From OLB11 sp041392835 (lineage in GTDB: Bacteria; Bacteroidota; Bacteroidia; Chitinophagales; Chitinophagaceae): DNA of 64,000 bases. The position numbers and the translations under genes were made by a program. Positions 24,097 to 33,005 of this stretch are shown piece by piece (within the stretch, counting starts at the first letter, position 1; each line of letters begins with the position of its first letter). Below the pieces are notes generated by a model, which was not told where the DNA came from, did no database searches, and saw only the letters and a list, made by a program, of their open reading frames with translations. The stretch spans positions 39,266 to 103,265 of the forward strand of contig JAWKLF010000008.1 in assembly GCA_041392835.1 (NCBI GenBank). Direction: 5' to 3'.

Positions 24097-26178
24097 ATGG
24101 AGTTGTTTCCAAAAAATTTAGCTGAGCAATTAGATTTTAATTTTATCATAGATAAATTAACTTCTTACTGCATACACAACAACACCAAAAAACGAGTAGA
24201 GCAACTCAAACCTTCATCATCCTTTGACGTAATTACAACATGGCTCAATGAAACATATGAGGCATTTTTGGCCTCACAACATGGCAGTAGCATACCTCAT
24301 CAATATTTCCCTATTATTGATGCTGAATTAAGTCTTTTGCGTCTGCAAGAATCTGTCCTTGCTATAGCACAGTTTGTATCTATCAGACAGGTAGTAGAAA
24401 ACGCACATAGCTTGCTTCAATTTTTGCATGATAAAAAAGAAGCCTATCCTCAACTTTTTGAAAAAGTAAAAAATATTAAAAAAGACCAACATATTTTAGA
24501 ACACATTCATCAAATATTACATAAAGAAGGCTATATACACGATACCGCATCCGATGAGCTCTTTGAAATAAGAAAGTCTATGAAAAAAAATAGACTCCAA
24601 TCTGATGCCGTATATAAGTCAAAAATAAGCCAACTAAAACAAAAAGGATATCTTGCAGACTTTGAAGAAGGCTATATTCAAGGTCGACGAGTACTAAGTA
24701 TTTTGGCAGAATACAAAAGACAAGTAAAAGGAAATATTTTAAGTTATTCAAGTTCGGGCAAAATAGCTTTTATAGAACCTTCTCAAGCTATTCAGTACAA
24801 CGATGAAAAATTACTGTTGGAAGGCGACGAAAAAAATGAAATAAACAATATACTTAAAAAACTAACAGATACTATTAGACCCAAACTTTCTAGTATTAAG
24901 ACATTCTACAAACTATTAATAGACTTTGATTTGATTTGTGCTAAAGCCGCACTAGCAAAAAGCCTAAAAGCCAATAAGCCAATTGTTTTAAACCAAACGC
25001 AAAAAATTAATTATATCAATGCCATTCATCCTGTACTTTTTTTACAAAATGAATCCAAAAAGTTAGCAACTATACCTTTTACATGTCAGCTCCACAGCGA
25101 AAAACAAATTATGATAATTAGTGGCCCTAATGCTGGAGGCAAATCTATTACTTTGAAATCCTTTGGCTTGCTACAGATTATGCTTCAATGTGGCATGCTC
25201 ATACCTGTGTCTATAAAAAGTGAAATCGGCATTATAGATAAACTATTTGGAGATATTGGTGACCACCAGAGTATAGAAGATGGACTAAGTACTTACAGTT
25301 CGAGGCTATTAAAAATGAAATATTTCCTAAATCATGCCAACAACAAAACACTTTTTCTGATAGATGAATTTGGTACAGGAAGTGACCCAGATTTGGGAGG
25401 TGCACTAGCAGAAATCATACTTCATGATTTGGCAGACAGCAAGGCTATGGGCATTATCACTACACATTTTACCAATTTAAAACTGTCTGCTGCTAAACAC
25501 CAAGCCCTATTTAATGCTTGTATGCTTTACCAAAACAAATCGCTACAACCTCGATATATATTGCATGTAGGAGAACCAGGCAGCTCATTTACGTTTGAAG
25601 TTGCCGAAAAAATTGGTTTATCCAAAGAACTTATAGAACGTGCCAAAAAGAAAGTTTCCAAAGAACGAGTAAAAATGGATCAACTACTACATAGTTTACA
25701 TACCGAAAAATCGCAACAAATAAAACTAAAGCGCGACCTTCAAAAACAAATTTCTAAAACAACTGCTGAAAAAAGAAACTATCAAGAGCTCAAAGCACAA
25801 CTTGAAGAACAAATTGAAAAAAACACCCAAGAAGAAAACGAAATGAAAAAATGGATGGCTATGGGCAAAAAGTTAAATAAATTGACGATAGATTGGGTAG
25901 AAAATAAAAATAAAAAAGAAGTAATACATAAATTTGTAAAATTGGCAGGCTACGAATTGCACAAACAAAAGGAACAAGAAGCATTTGAAAAAACAGAAGC
26001 TTATAAAATAAAAAAACTTAAAAAATTAGAAGGCAAAATTCAAGTGGGAAGCAAAGTAAAACTGCTTAAAAGCAAAGAAATTGGTACTATACAAAAAATA
26101 AATAATCAAAGAGCAAATATATTGATAGGTAATATTGAAATTAATATAGGACTTGAAAAAATAGAATTAATACCCTAA
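24097..26178 (+). CDS. mutS2: MutS2-like ATPase without a Smr domain
   Basis: 693 residues. It belongs to the MutS2 branch (ribosome-collision and recombination-related ATPase rather than mismatch repair). MutS core and clamp are in the first 330 residues; the ATPase has Walker A SGPNAGGKSITLKSFG, Walker B TLFLIDEFGTGSDP and the STYSSRLLKMK signature. After it comes a coiled coil (about 520-620) and a small beta-rich end (VGSKVKLLKSKEIGTIQKIN). The C-terminal Smr endonuclease domain of classical MutS2, which would bring the length to about 780, is absent. Frame and stop are clean, so this looks like a natural short form. It lies between truA and the ketosynthase gene (8 nt). Confidence 0.88.
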   Translation: MELFPKNLAEQLDFNFIIDKLTSYCIHNNTKKRVEQLKPSSSFDVITTWLNETYEAFLASQHGSSIPHQYFPIIDAELSLLRLQESVLAIAQFVSIRQVVENAHSLLQFLHDKKEAYPQLFEKVKNIKKDQHILEHIHQILHKEGYIHDTASDELFEIRKSMKKNRLQSDAVYKSKISQLKQKGYLADFEEGYIQGRRVLSILAEYKRQVKGNILSYSSSGKIAFIEPSQAIQYNDEKLLLEGDEKNEINNILKKLTDTIRPKLSSIKTFYKLLIDFDLICAKAALAKSLKANKPIVLNQTQKINYINAIHPVLFLQNESKKLATIPFTCQLHSEKQIMIISGPNAGGKSITLKSFGLLQIMLQCGMLIPVSIKSEIGIIDKLFGDIGDHQSIEDGLSTYSSRLLKMKYFLNHANNKTLFLIDEFGTGSDPDLGGALAEIILHDLADSKAMGIITTHFTNLKLSAAKHQALFNACMLYQNKSLQPRYILHVGEPGSSFTFEVAEKIGLSKELIERAKKKVSKERVKMDQLLHSLHTEKSQQIKLKRDLQKQISKTTAEKRNYQELKAQLEEQIEKNTQEENEMKKWMAMGKKLNKLTIDWVENKNKKEVIHKFVKLAGYELHKQKEQEAFEKTEAYKIKKLKKLEGKIQVGSKVKLLKSKEIGTIQKINNQRANILIGNIEINIGLEKIELIP

Positions 26179-26186
26179 GAAAACAT

Positions 26187-27410
26187 ATGAAAAGAGTTGT
26201 CATTACTGGCATGGGAATATATTCCTGTATTGGAAAAAATCTAGACGAAGTAAAAGAATCCCTGTTTAAGGGAAGTTCGGGCATTCGTTTTGATCCAGAA
26301 CGAAAAGAAATGGGCTATCGCAGTGCTCTTACAGGCTTTGTAGAAAGACCCAATTTAAAAGGAATACTAGATAGGCGTTCACGCATTATGATGCCAGAGC
26401 AAGCCGAATATGCCTATGTGGCTACTCGCGAAGCTATAGAACAAGCCCAAATACATGAAGACATGATAGCCCAACAAGAAATTGGGCTTATATATGGCAA
26501 TGATAGTTGTGCCAAACCTGTTATAGAAGGCTTTGATATTATAAGAGCCAAAAAAGATACACAACTACTGGGTTCGGCTTCAGTATTTCAGGTTTTGAAT
26601 TCTACCATCAACATGAACCTATCTACAATTTTTAAACTAAAAGGTATCAACCTAACGCTAAGCGCTGCTTGTGCCAGCGGATCTCATGCCATAGGTTTGG
26701 GCTATATGTATATCAAACAAGGTCTGCAAGATATTGTTATATGTGGTGGCGGACAAGAAACCAATAACATGTCTATGCCCAACTTTGATGCCTTAGGAGC
26801 ATTTTCTATACGCGAAGATGAACCTCAAAAAGCTTCTCGCCCCTTTGATAGAGACCGCGATGGATTGGTACCAAGCGGAGGTGCTGCCACAGTCATATTA
26901 GAAAGTTTAGAAAGTGCTCAAAAACGTAACGCTCCTATTATAGCAGAAGTAATAGGATATGGATTTTCAAGCAATGGAGAACATATTTCTAACCCCTCTA
27001 TAGATGGTCCTGCCCGCTCCTTAAAAATGGCTATAAAAAACGCTGATATTGATATAGCCAGTATTGACTACCTCAACGCCCATGCTACCTCTACCCCAGC
27101 CGGCGATGCAAGCGAGGCCAAAGCTATTTTGGAAGTTTTTCAAAACCACATACCCTACATAAGCTCTACCAAAGGAATGACTGGGCATGAATGCTGGATG
27201 GCAGGAGCCAGTGAAGTTGTTTACTCTACCATTATGATGCAAAATAGCTTTATAGCTCCCAATTTAAACTTTGAAAACCCCGATGAAGATAGTCAGCATT
27301 TAAAAATTGTTACAGAAACCATTCAAAAAGAAATTGATGTATATTTGTCAAATTCTTTTGGATTTGGAGGTACAAATTCCTCCTTAATAGTAAAAAAATG
27401 GAAACCCTGA
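26187..27410 (+). CDS. Beta-ketoacyl-ACP synthase (KAS I/II type)
   Basis: 407 residues, full-length thiolase fold. It condenses malonyl-ACP with an acyl chain. Catalytic triad: Cys162 in SAACASGSHAIG, His299 in LNAHATSTPAGD, His334 in MTGHECWMAGASE. The next two genes encode a dedicated acyl carrier protein and an LpxL-like acyltransferase. It may therefore serve a special acyl product (flexirubin/aryl-polyene-like or a modified lipid) rather than bulk fatty-acid synthesis; this is inference from context. FabB/FabF housekeeping remains possible. Confidence 0.9.
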   Translation: MKRVVITGMGIYSCIGKNLDEVKESLFKGSSGIRFDPERKEMGYRSALTGFVERPNLKGILDRRSRIMMPEQAEYAYVATREAIEQAQIHEDMIAQQEIGLIYGNDSCAKPVIEGFDIIRAKKDTQLLGSASVFQVLNSTINMNLSTIFKLKGINLTLSAACASGSHAIGLGYMYIKQGLQDIVICGGGQETNNMSMPNFDALGAFSIREDEPQKASRPFDRDRDGLVPSGGAATVILESLESAQKRNAPIIAEVIGYGFSSNGEHISNPSIDGPARSLKMAIKNADIDIASIDYLNAHATSTPAGDASEAKAILEVFQNHIPYISSTKGMTGHECWMAGASEVVYSTIMMQNSFIAPNLNFENPDEDSQHLKIVTETIQKEIDVYLSNSFGFGGTNSSLIVKKWKP

Positions 27411-27415
27411 CAAGT

Positions 27416-27670
27416 ATGAACAAAAGTGAAATTGTGACTATCATCAATAATTTTTTGGTGGAAGATTTTGAAATTGAAGAAGATAAATTACAAGCCCAAG
27501 CAGCCATTAAAGATGCGTTAGATTTAGATAGCTTAGACTATGTAGATTTAGTTGTTAGTATAGAAAAAAACTTTGGATTTAAAGTAAAACCAGACGATTT
27601 TCAGACTATGAAAACGCTCGATGATTTTTATGAATATGTAACCAATAGAGTTGCCTCATTAAATATGTAA
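27416..27670 (+). CDS. Acyl carrier protein
   Basis: 84 residues from the ATG at 27416; an ATG at 27398, overlapping the ketosynthase stop, would add six residues. A four-helix carrier protein with the phosphopantetheine serine in LDLDSLDYVDLV (Ser39). It is more divergent than a housekeeping AcpP and directly follows a ketosynthase, so it probably works with that enzyme and the downstream acyltransferase. Confidence 0.9.
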   Translation: MNKSEIVTIINNFLVEDFEIEEDKLQAQAAIKDALDLDSLDYVDLVVSIEKNFGFKVKPDDFQTMKTLDDFYEYVTNRVASLNM

Positions 27671-27676
27671 TGTTGT

Positions 27677-28567
27677 ATGGCAGCGTGGGGTTCGTCTAGA
27701 GGAAATAAGCTGGGCTATCAAATATTTACATATTTCTTAAAATACTCAGGCCTAAGCCCTACATACTTTTTACTTAGAATTGTAACCATTTATTATATTT
27801 TTTTTCCAGGCAAAGCAGGTCGGCATATACGATATTTCTACAATCAAAGACTTGGTTTTTCTTCAATGAAATCCCTACGTTATATGTATGAAAACTTTAA
27901 CTATCTTGGAAAAAGTATCATAGACAAACTGGCTATTATGAGTGGTTCGGCTTCTAAATATGAAGTAGAACATTTGGGACAAAAAAATATTGAACAGCTA
28001 ATACAACAAGGTCAAGGAGGTTTATTGGTAAGTGCACACCTTGGCAATTGGGAAGGTGCTGGTCATCTGTTGCAATTTTATAATACTAAAATAAATATTG
28101 TGATGTATGATGGAGAGCAAGAAAAGATAAAAGAATTTTTAGAGCAAGTAAAAAACAAAAGTTTCAATGTCATCTTTATTCGTGACACAATGAGCCATAT
28201 ATATGAAATCAATGAAGCTATACAACGAAATGAGTTGATATGTATACATGCCGATAGATACGTAGAAGGCAATAAAACAATTAAAGGTACTTTACTAGGC
28301 AAAGAAGCCGATTTTCCTATAGGCCCATTTGTATTAGCTACCAGTTTTCAAGTGCCTGTAAGCTTTGTTTTTGCCATGAAAAAATCAAAACATGTTTTTT
28401 CGTTTTATGCCTCAAAAAGTAAAATCTACCCCAAAGGTCGTGAGGGTATAAATACGATGTTGCAAGATTATTTACAAGCTATAGAACAAAAAATACATAG
28501 CTATCCATTGCAATGGCACAATTATTTTTCATTTTGGGATGAAGAGAAAAAACAAAGCGATAGATAA
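27677..28567 (+). CDS. LpxL/HtrB-like acyltransferase
   Basis: 296 residues, starting 6 nt after the ACP gene. It is a lipid A biosynthesis-type acyltransferase with the HxxxxE motif in SAHLGNWEGAGH, a hydrophobic N-terminal segment (about 18-45) and CIHADRYVEGN. It transfers acyl chains from ACP to an acceptor at the inner membrane. The housekeeping role would be late acylation of lipid A. The tight link to its own ketosynthase and ACP argues for a dedicated acyl product. Confidence 0.85.
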   Translation: MAAWGSSRGNKLGYQIFTYFLKYSGLSPTYFLLRIVTIYYIFFPGKAGRHIRYFYNQRLGFSSMKSLRYMYENFNYLGKSIIDKLAIMSGSASKYEVEHLGQKNIEQLIQQGQGGLLVSAHLGNWEGAGHLLQFYNTKINIVMYDGEQEKIKEFLEQVKNKSFNVIFIRDTMSHIYEINEAIQRNELICIHADRYVEGNKTIKGTLLGKEADFPIGPFVLATSFQVPVSFVFAMKKSKHVFSFYASKSKIYPKGREGINTMLQDYLQAIEQKIHSYPLQWHNYFSFWDEEKKQSDR

Positions 28568-28773
28568 ATAACGACAAGGAAAATATAGTTGTGATATTGA
28601 ACCATACTTATACGTGTCATGATATACTTTAAAATACATTTTTAGAGCTCGCTTAATTCGCTTCTAATTGTGTTTTATTAAAGTATATTTGTGAAAGCAA
28701 TGGTAGTTTTTGGATGGTTTTGGTTTGGTAGATATTTTCAAACGATAGATTGAAAAGTAACGTCTATAAAAAT

Positions 28774-29514
28774 ATGATGAAGAAGAATAAAACTTTAGAT
28801 TTCGGACAAATATTTAATATTAGTCTAATTTCATTTCCTATTGTTTTCTTTTTATTGGGATGTAAGAAAAATGCTAATGTTGCTCATGGCCCCAAAAAAA
28901 CAGTGGAAGGAATAGTTTATGAGGATTGTAATGGAAACGTAGCTAAAGGAAGAAAACTATATCTTTATTATGGAGTTAATAGTTGTTTTGGAGGAGATGT
29001 TATTTCTAAAGATTCTACAGTTACAGACCATTTAGGACACTATTGTTTTAAATATAGGGCAGCTGAACAAGATGGCTCAACAAGTAGTTATTACCATCAA
29101 CTTGTCTTGACAAATAGTTTGATAAGTATAATAAATCCAAGTGGTAATTATGACTTATTCCCTAATGACACTCTAATGACTGCTGTTATTAATTTGAAAT
29201 TTACTCATAATTTCAATAGTTCAGAAGCATTCTATTGCGAATTTAAACCTAGCCCAAAAGGATATATAGAAGCTCCAGAACAAATTACTATTTTAAACTC
29301 ACCTTTACATGACACAACAATATTATTTCACAATTTAAGAATTGGTAATATCAACAGTGTTGAATATGGATTGGGGCACTGTGGTGAATTCAAATGGGGA
29401 TTAGGAAAAGATAAATTGAATAGTTATAATACAGGAAAAGATGGTAGTTTTCATTTAACTCATAAACCATGTTCATCAACAGACACATTTTATTATGATG
29501 TAGAACCTAAATAA
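28774..29514 (+). CDS. Lipoprotein of unknown function
   Basis: About 246 residues from the ATG at 28774 (a second ATG follows at 28777). The signal ends at lipobox FFLLGC. The mature part begins VEGIVYEDCNGNVAKGRKLYLYY, resembling a carboxypeptidase-regulatory-like beta sandwich (a VxGxVxDxxGxPxxGAxV pattern), and has several cysteines (GHYCFKY, FYCEFKP, GLGHCGEFKW). I do not recognise a family. A TATATTTG box at 28684-28691 is a possible promoter. It stands alone between the acyltransferase and the carboxypeptidase genes. Confidence 0.6.
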   Translation: MMKKNKTLDFGQIFNISLISFPIVFFLLGCKKNANVAHGPKKTVEGIVYEDCNGNVAKGRKLYLYYGVNSCFGGDVISKDSTVTDHLGHYCFKYRAAEQDGSTSSYYHQLVLTNSLISIINPSGNYDLFPNDTLMTAVINLKFTHNFNSSEAFYCEFKPSPKGYIEAPEQITILNSPLHDTTILFHNLRIGNINSVEYGLGHCGEFKWGLGKDKLNSYNTGKDGSFHLTHKPCSSTDTFYYDVEPK

Positions 29515-29824
29515 AACCTAAACTCGCAAAAGTATATCCACGAACTCTAGTAAAAGAATATGGTATGGCTGTGAGCAAAAGTTTTTCACAGTAAAGCATT
29601 TTACTATAAAGAGACTATTTATTCAAACTTCTTTTTCATTCGAAATTTCTCAAAAAAGAGCACATTTCTGAACATTTTTTGAGATTATCATTTAGGTTTA
29701 ATCTAAATTTTAATTCATAATATCATTATTTACTATATTTAATAATTATAAAAAAATAGGCCTAACTAACTGATTATCAATATGGCATAGGATTTGATAG
29801 GGAATAATATTAAAATTCAATATC
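29515..29824. other. Gap without a recognisable gene
   Basis: 310 bases, very AT-rich toward the 3' end. No tRNA-like fold, open frame of note or strong terminator was seen. Confidence 0.6.
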
Positions 29825-32398
29825 ATGAACAAAATCACATTTACCCTTCTTTTTGGATTGCTTGTGTTCTTTCAATCAAGCTTTGCGCAACAGGTAAAAT
29901 TTCATCGAATTTCAGCTCAAATCAACCACGATCAATTGCATCAGCTCTTTGATAATGGTTTAGACATTGACCATTTTGATTTTAAAGGAAATAGTCTAAT
30001 TGCAGAGGTATCGGATAACGATATAGACATTATGAAAAGTCTAAATATCAAATTTGATTATCTCATCAAAGACCTTGAAAATAATTATGCCAAAATCAAT
30101 AAAGAAATAGACAAAAGTGCTGCCGCTCATTCCAAAACAAGAGGAATTACAGTGCCAACTCCAGCGCATTTTGCTCTTGGCTCTTATGGTGGTTATTTCA
30201 CTTTACAAGAAATGGAAGATCAACTCAATTTGATGCGAACACTTTATCCTAACTTGATAAGCATAAAATCTTCTATTGGCAATTCGATTCAAAATCGTTC
30301 AATTTGGATGGTAAAAATTAGTGACAATCCTGATGTTGATGAAAATGAACCTGAAGTTTTTATGAACGCAGTGCATCATGCACGTGAACCCATTTCGATG
30401 TCGCAAGTATTATTTTTTATGTGGCATGTTCTCGAAAATTATAACACAGATAAAGAAATTAGAAACTTATTAAATAGTACCGAATTATATATAGTTCCTT
30501 GTGTTAACCCTGATGGCTACTACTACAACCAAACTATGAACCCCAATGGCGGTGGCATGTGGCGAAAAAACCGTCGTTTAAATAGTGGTGGTTCTTATGG
30601 TGTTGACATCAATCGAAATTATTCCTATGGTTGGGGTGGTTCTGGCTCTTCTTCTACACAAAGCAATGATACGTATAGAGGAACTGCGGCATTTTCTGAA
30701 CCCGAAACGCAAGCTATCAGAGATTTTTGTATCAGCCGAAATTTTGTAGCTTCTATGGATTTTCATTCCTATGGCAATTATTGTATTTATCCTTTTGGAA
30801 ATGTAACAACAAACACCAATCCCGAAATTCCTCTTTATAGTCAAATCTCTCAATTTTTAACCTCCGACAATAATTTTGTTTATGGAAATGCGATGCAAAC
30901 TGTTGGCTACTTGGCAAGTGGTGCAGGCGACGACTGGAAATACGGCGAACAAACAACAAAAAATAAAATATACTCATTTACGCCAGAAGTAGGAAGCTCG
31001 GCGCAAGGGTTTTATCCAGCGTCTTCTAATATTATTCCGCTTTGCAACTCTATGATTTTTATGAACAAAGGTTTGATGAAACTATCAACTAACTATGCCG
31101 AAATCACAAATACAACTTCAAATATTTTGAGTTCGCTTTCGCCAAATTTTTCATATTCAATAAAAAATTACTCCATCAATCCATCTAATTACACAGTGAG
31201 TGTAAATCCAATATCGTCTTATATCACAAGTGTTGGCAGCGCAAATACGTATTCTACACTTAACACCTTGCAAAACACAAATGGACAAATTGCAATAAGT
31301 TTAGATCCAGCCACACCATTGGGTACAAGCATACAATTTGAAGTTTTAACCTCAAGTATTTATGACACACGAGTAGATACCTTTAGTTTTATTTATGACT
31401 GTGTAGCACCAAATAATTTAACAACATCTGCTATTACAACTTCGAGTGCAACGCTTTCTTGGAGTTCTGTTGTTGGAGCAAGCGGTTATATGATTTCATA
31501 CAAAGATGCAAATGCAAGCACATGGAATCCTGAAGTATCAGTTAGTACTAATTCGTATGCACTCACTGGTCTAAATCCGCTTACTGCTTATGTTTGGCGA
31601 GTACGTGAAAACTCTTGCAGCACATATTCTTCAAGTGCTTCCTTTTCTACTTTATCCAATGCAGTTTCCTATTGCAATTCAGGTTCTACAAGTACCTATT
31701 ATTCTTGGATGGATAAATTTGTGTTGACAAACGTATCGCGCACTTCCAGCTCAGATGGGGGCTATTACGATGGTTCTGCACTTGTTGCAGATGTGGTGAA
31801 AGGAACACCATCGACCTTAACTTTTTCTGCTGGCTATCGCAAAACAAAATACCGAGTGTATTGGCGCATTTGGATAGATTACAATAGCGATGGCGATTTT
31901 AATGACGCCGGTGAACAAGTCTATTCAATAAATTCTACATCCAGTAGCAACCTATCATTTTCACTCAATGTGCCTTCTTCTGTAACAGCCGGACAAAAAA
32001 GAATTCGTGTTGCAATGAAACAAGGCAGCTATCCTACATCTTCATGTGAAGTTTTTACATATGGCGAAACAGAAGATTATACAATAAACATACTTGAACC
32101 TGTGCTAGCATTTAAACAAACTTTTATTCCAGATATGATAGAGCCATTTGAATTAAACGTTAGTCCAAATCCTTTTATTGATGATATACACATACAATTG
32201 TTGCCTACAGAATATAATTTGAAAAATGAGCACTATATAGAAGTATATGATATCAATGGCCGAAAATTGTATAAAGCTACTTTAGAAGCTGAAATATTAT
32301 CGCAAGCCATCCCTACAGAAAATTTTCCAAAAGGCATGTATATTCTTTCTATTACGAATTCAGACAATCAACGTAAAACATTTAAGCTAATAAAATAA
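29825..32398 (+). CDS. Secreted M14 zinc carboxypeptidase with GEVED and T9SS domains
   Basis: 857 residues. Signal peptide 1-21 (ending SSFAQ), propeptide about 22-110, then an M14 carboxypeptidase (about 120-420). Zinc ligands are His185 and Glu188 (HHAREP) and His314 (MDFHSYG), with GVDINRNYSYGW and catalytic Glu388 in SFTPEVG. Further on: a beta segment, a fibronectin type III domain (about 527-610), a GEVED domain (about 620-752, WRIWIDYNSDGDFNDAGEQ ... FTYGETEDYTINI) and a T9SS sorting domain (about 775-857, NVSPNPFIDDI ... GMYILSI). It is a surface or released exopeptidase for peptide scavenging. A terminator follows. Confidence 0.93.
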   Translation: MNKITFTLLFGLLVFFQSSFAQQVKFHRISAQINHDQLHQLFDNGLDIDHFDFKGNSLIAEVSDNDIDIMKSLNIKFDYLIKDLENNYAKINKEIDKSAAAHSKTRGITVPTPAHFALGSYGGYFTLQEMEDQLNLMRTLYPNLISIKSSIGNSIQNRSIWMVKISDNPDVDENEPEVFMNAVHHAREPISMSQVLFFMWHVLENYNTDKEIRNLLNSTELYIVPCVNPDGYYYNQTMNPNGGGMWRKNRRLNSGGSYGVDINRNYSYGWGGSGSSSTQSNDTYRGTAAFSEPETQAIRDFCISRNFVASMDFHSYGNYCIYPFGNVTTNTNPEIPLYSQISQFLTSDNNFVYGNAMQTVGYLASGAGDDWKYGEQTTKNKIYSFTPEVGSSAQGFYPASSNIIPLCNSMIFMNKGLMKLSTNYAEITNTTSNILSSLSPNFSYSIKNYSINPSNYTVSVNPISSYITSVGSANTYSTLNTLQNTNGQIAISLDPATPLGTSIQFEVLTSSIYDTRVDTFSFIYDCVAPNNLTTSAITTSSATLSWSSVVGASGYMISYKDANASTWNPEVSVSTNSYALTGLNPLTAYVWRVRENSCSTYSSSASFSTLSNAVSYCNSGSTSTYYSWMDKFVLTNVSRTSSSDGGYYDGSALVADVVKGTPSTLTFSAGYRKTKYRVYWRIWIDYNSDGDFNDAGEQVYSINSTSSSNLSFSLNVPSSVTAGQKRIRVAMKQGSYPTSSCEVFTYGETEDYTINILEPVLAFKQTFIPDMIEPFELNVSPNPFIDDIHIQLLPTEYNLKNEHYIEVYDINGRKLYKATLEAEILSQAIPTENFPKGMYILSITNSDNQRKTFKLIK

Positions 32399-32422
32399 AA
32401 AAGTAAGTACTAACTAAAAAGT

Positions 32423-32463
32423 AAAGTGTTCAATAAGCTATTGTTTATTGAACACTTTTTTTT
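32423..32463 (+). terminator. Rho-independent terminator after the carboxypeptidase gene
   Basis: Long perfect stem, AAAGTGTTCAATAA paired with TTATTGAACACTTT, loop GCTATTGT, followed by Ts. It lies 25 nt beyond the stop. Confidence 0.88.
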
Positions 32464-32569
32464 AAAAGAAAGATATATCTCTAATTCAATACCGCTAATT
32501 ACAAACTATTGAGATAGTAAAGTGAGAACAAATGCTTTGTAATATAATTATACATTATATTTAAAGTTC

Positions 32570-32803
32570 TATGAGAATTTTATTCTTTTTCATGAGCCAG
32601 ATATAAATTGGTGGCTTACTGAAAGAGGAGCTTCATATTATGATATTAATTCTTATGACATTGCAGCATTTGTATTAAAATTAATTTTATTAGGAAACAA
32701 AAATGTTGAATTAGTAACAACATCAAACAAGGGATTTGATAAGAAAGAAAATAGAAATTGTCACTCATGGTCTATTGTAGATGAAGTAAAACAACTTCAA
32801 TAA
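32570..32803 (+). pseudogene. Remnant of an unidentified gene
   Basis: A 77-codon open frame ends at TAA 32801-32803 and has protein-like composition: FHEPDINWWLTERGASYYDI, then VLKLILLGNKNVELVTTSN and CHSWSIVDEVKQLQ. It contains no ATG and no plausible start codon, and the frame closes upstream at 32539-32541. It looks like the 3' part of a gene whose 5' end was deleted. The family is not recognised. It sits in a 600-base gap between two secreted-protein genes. Confidence 0.45.
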
Positions 32804-33005
32804 AAAGAAGTTTATTTTAACTAAAAATATTTAATAAAAATTTCTTTAAACAGCAACTTGTTGTTCAGGTCAATACTTAACGCTTAACCGAATTTCTAAA
32901 AAAATAGGAATTCTAAAATGTTATATTGTAAATTAAATAATATAGTAAGAGCTTAGTCAATACAAATAAAAATAAATACTTTTAACTTCCTCTAAATCCA
33001 TCTAC

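Noticed and set aside
28568..28749. Possible tRNA or small RNA in the gap after the acyltransferase gene
   Set aside because: No cloverleaf, no GTTC-type T loop and no terminator was found; only a TATATTTG box is visible.
28750..28773. TTG start for the lipoprotein gene
   Set aside because: The ATG at 28774 or 28777 gives a normal lipoprotein signal; the TTG version adds residues before it.
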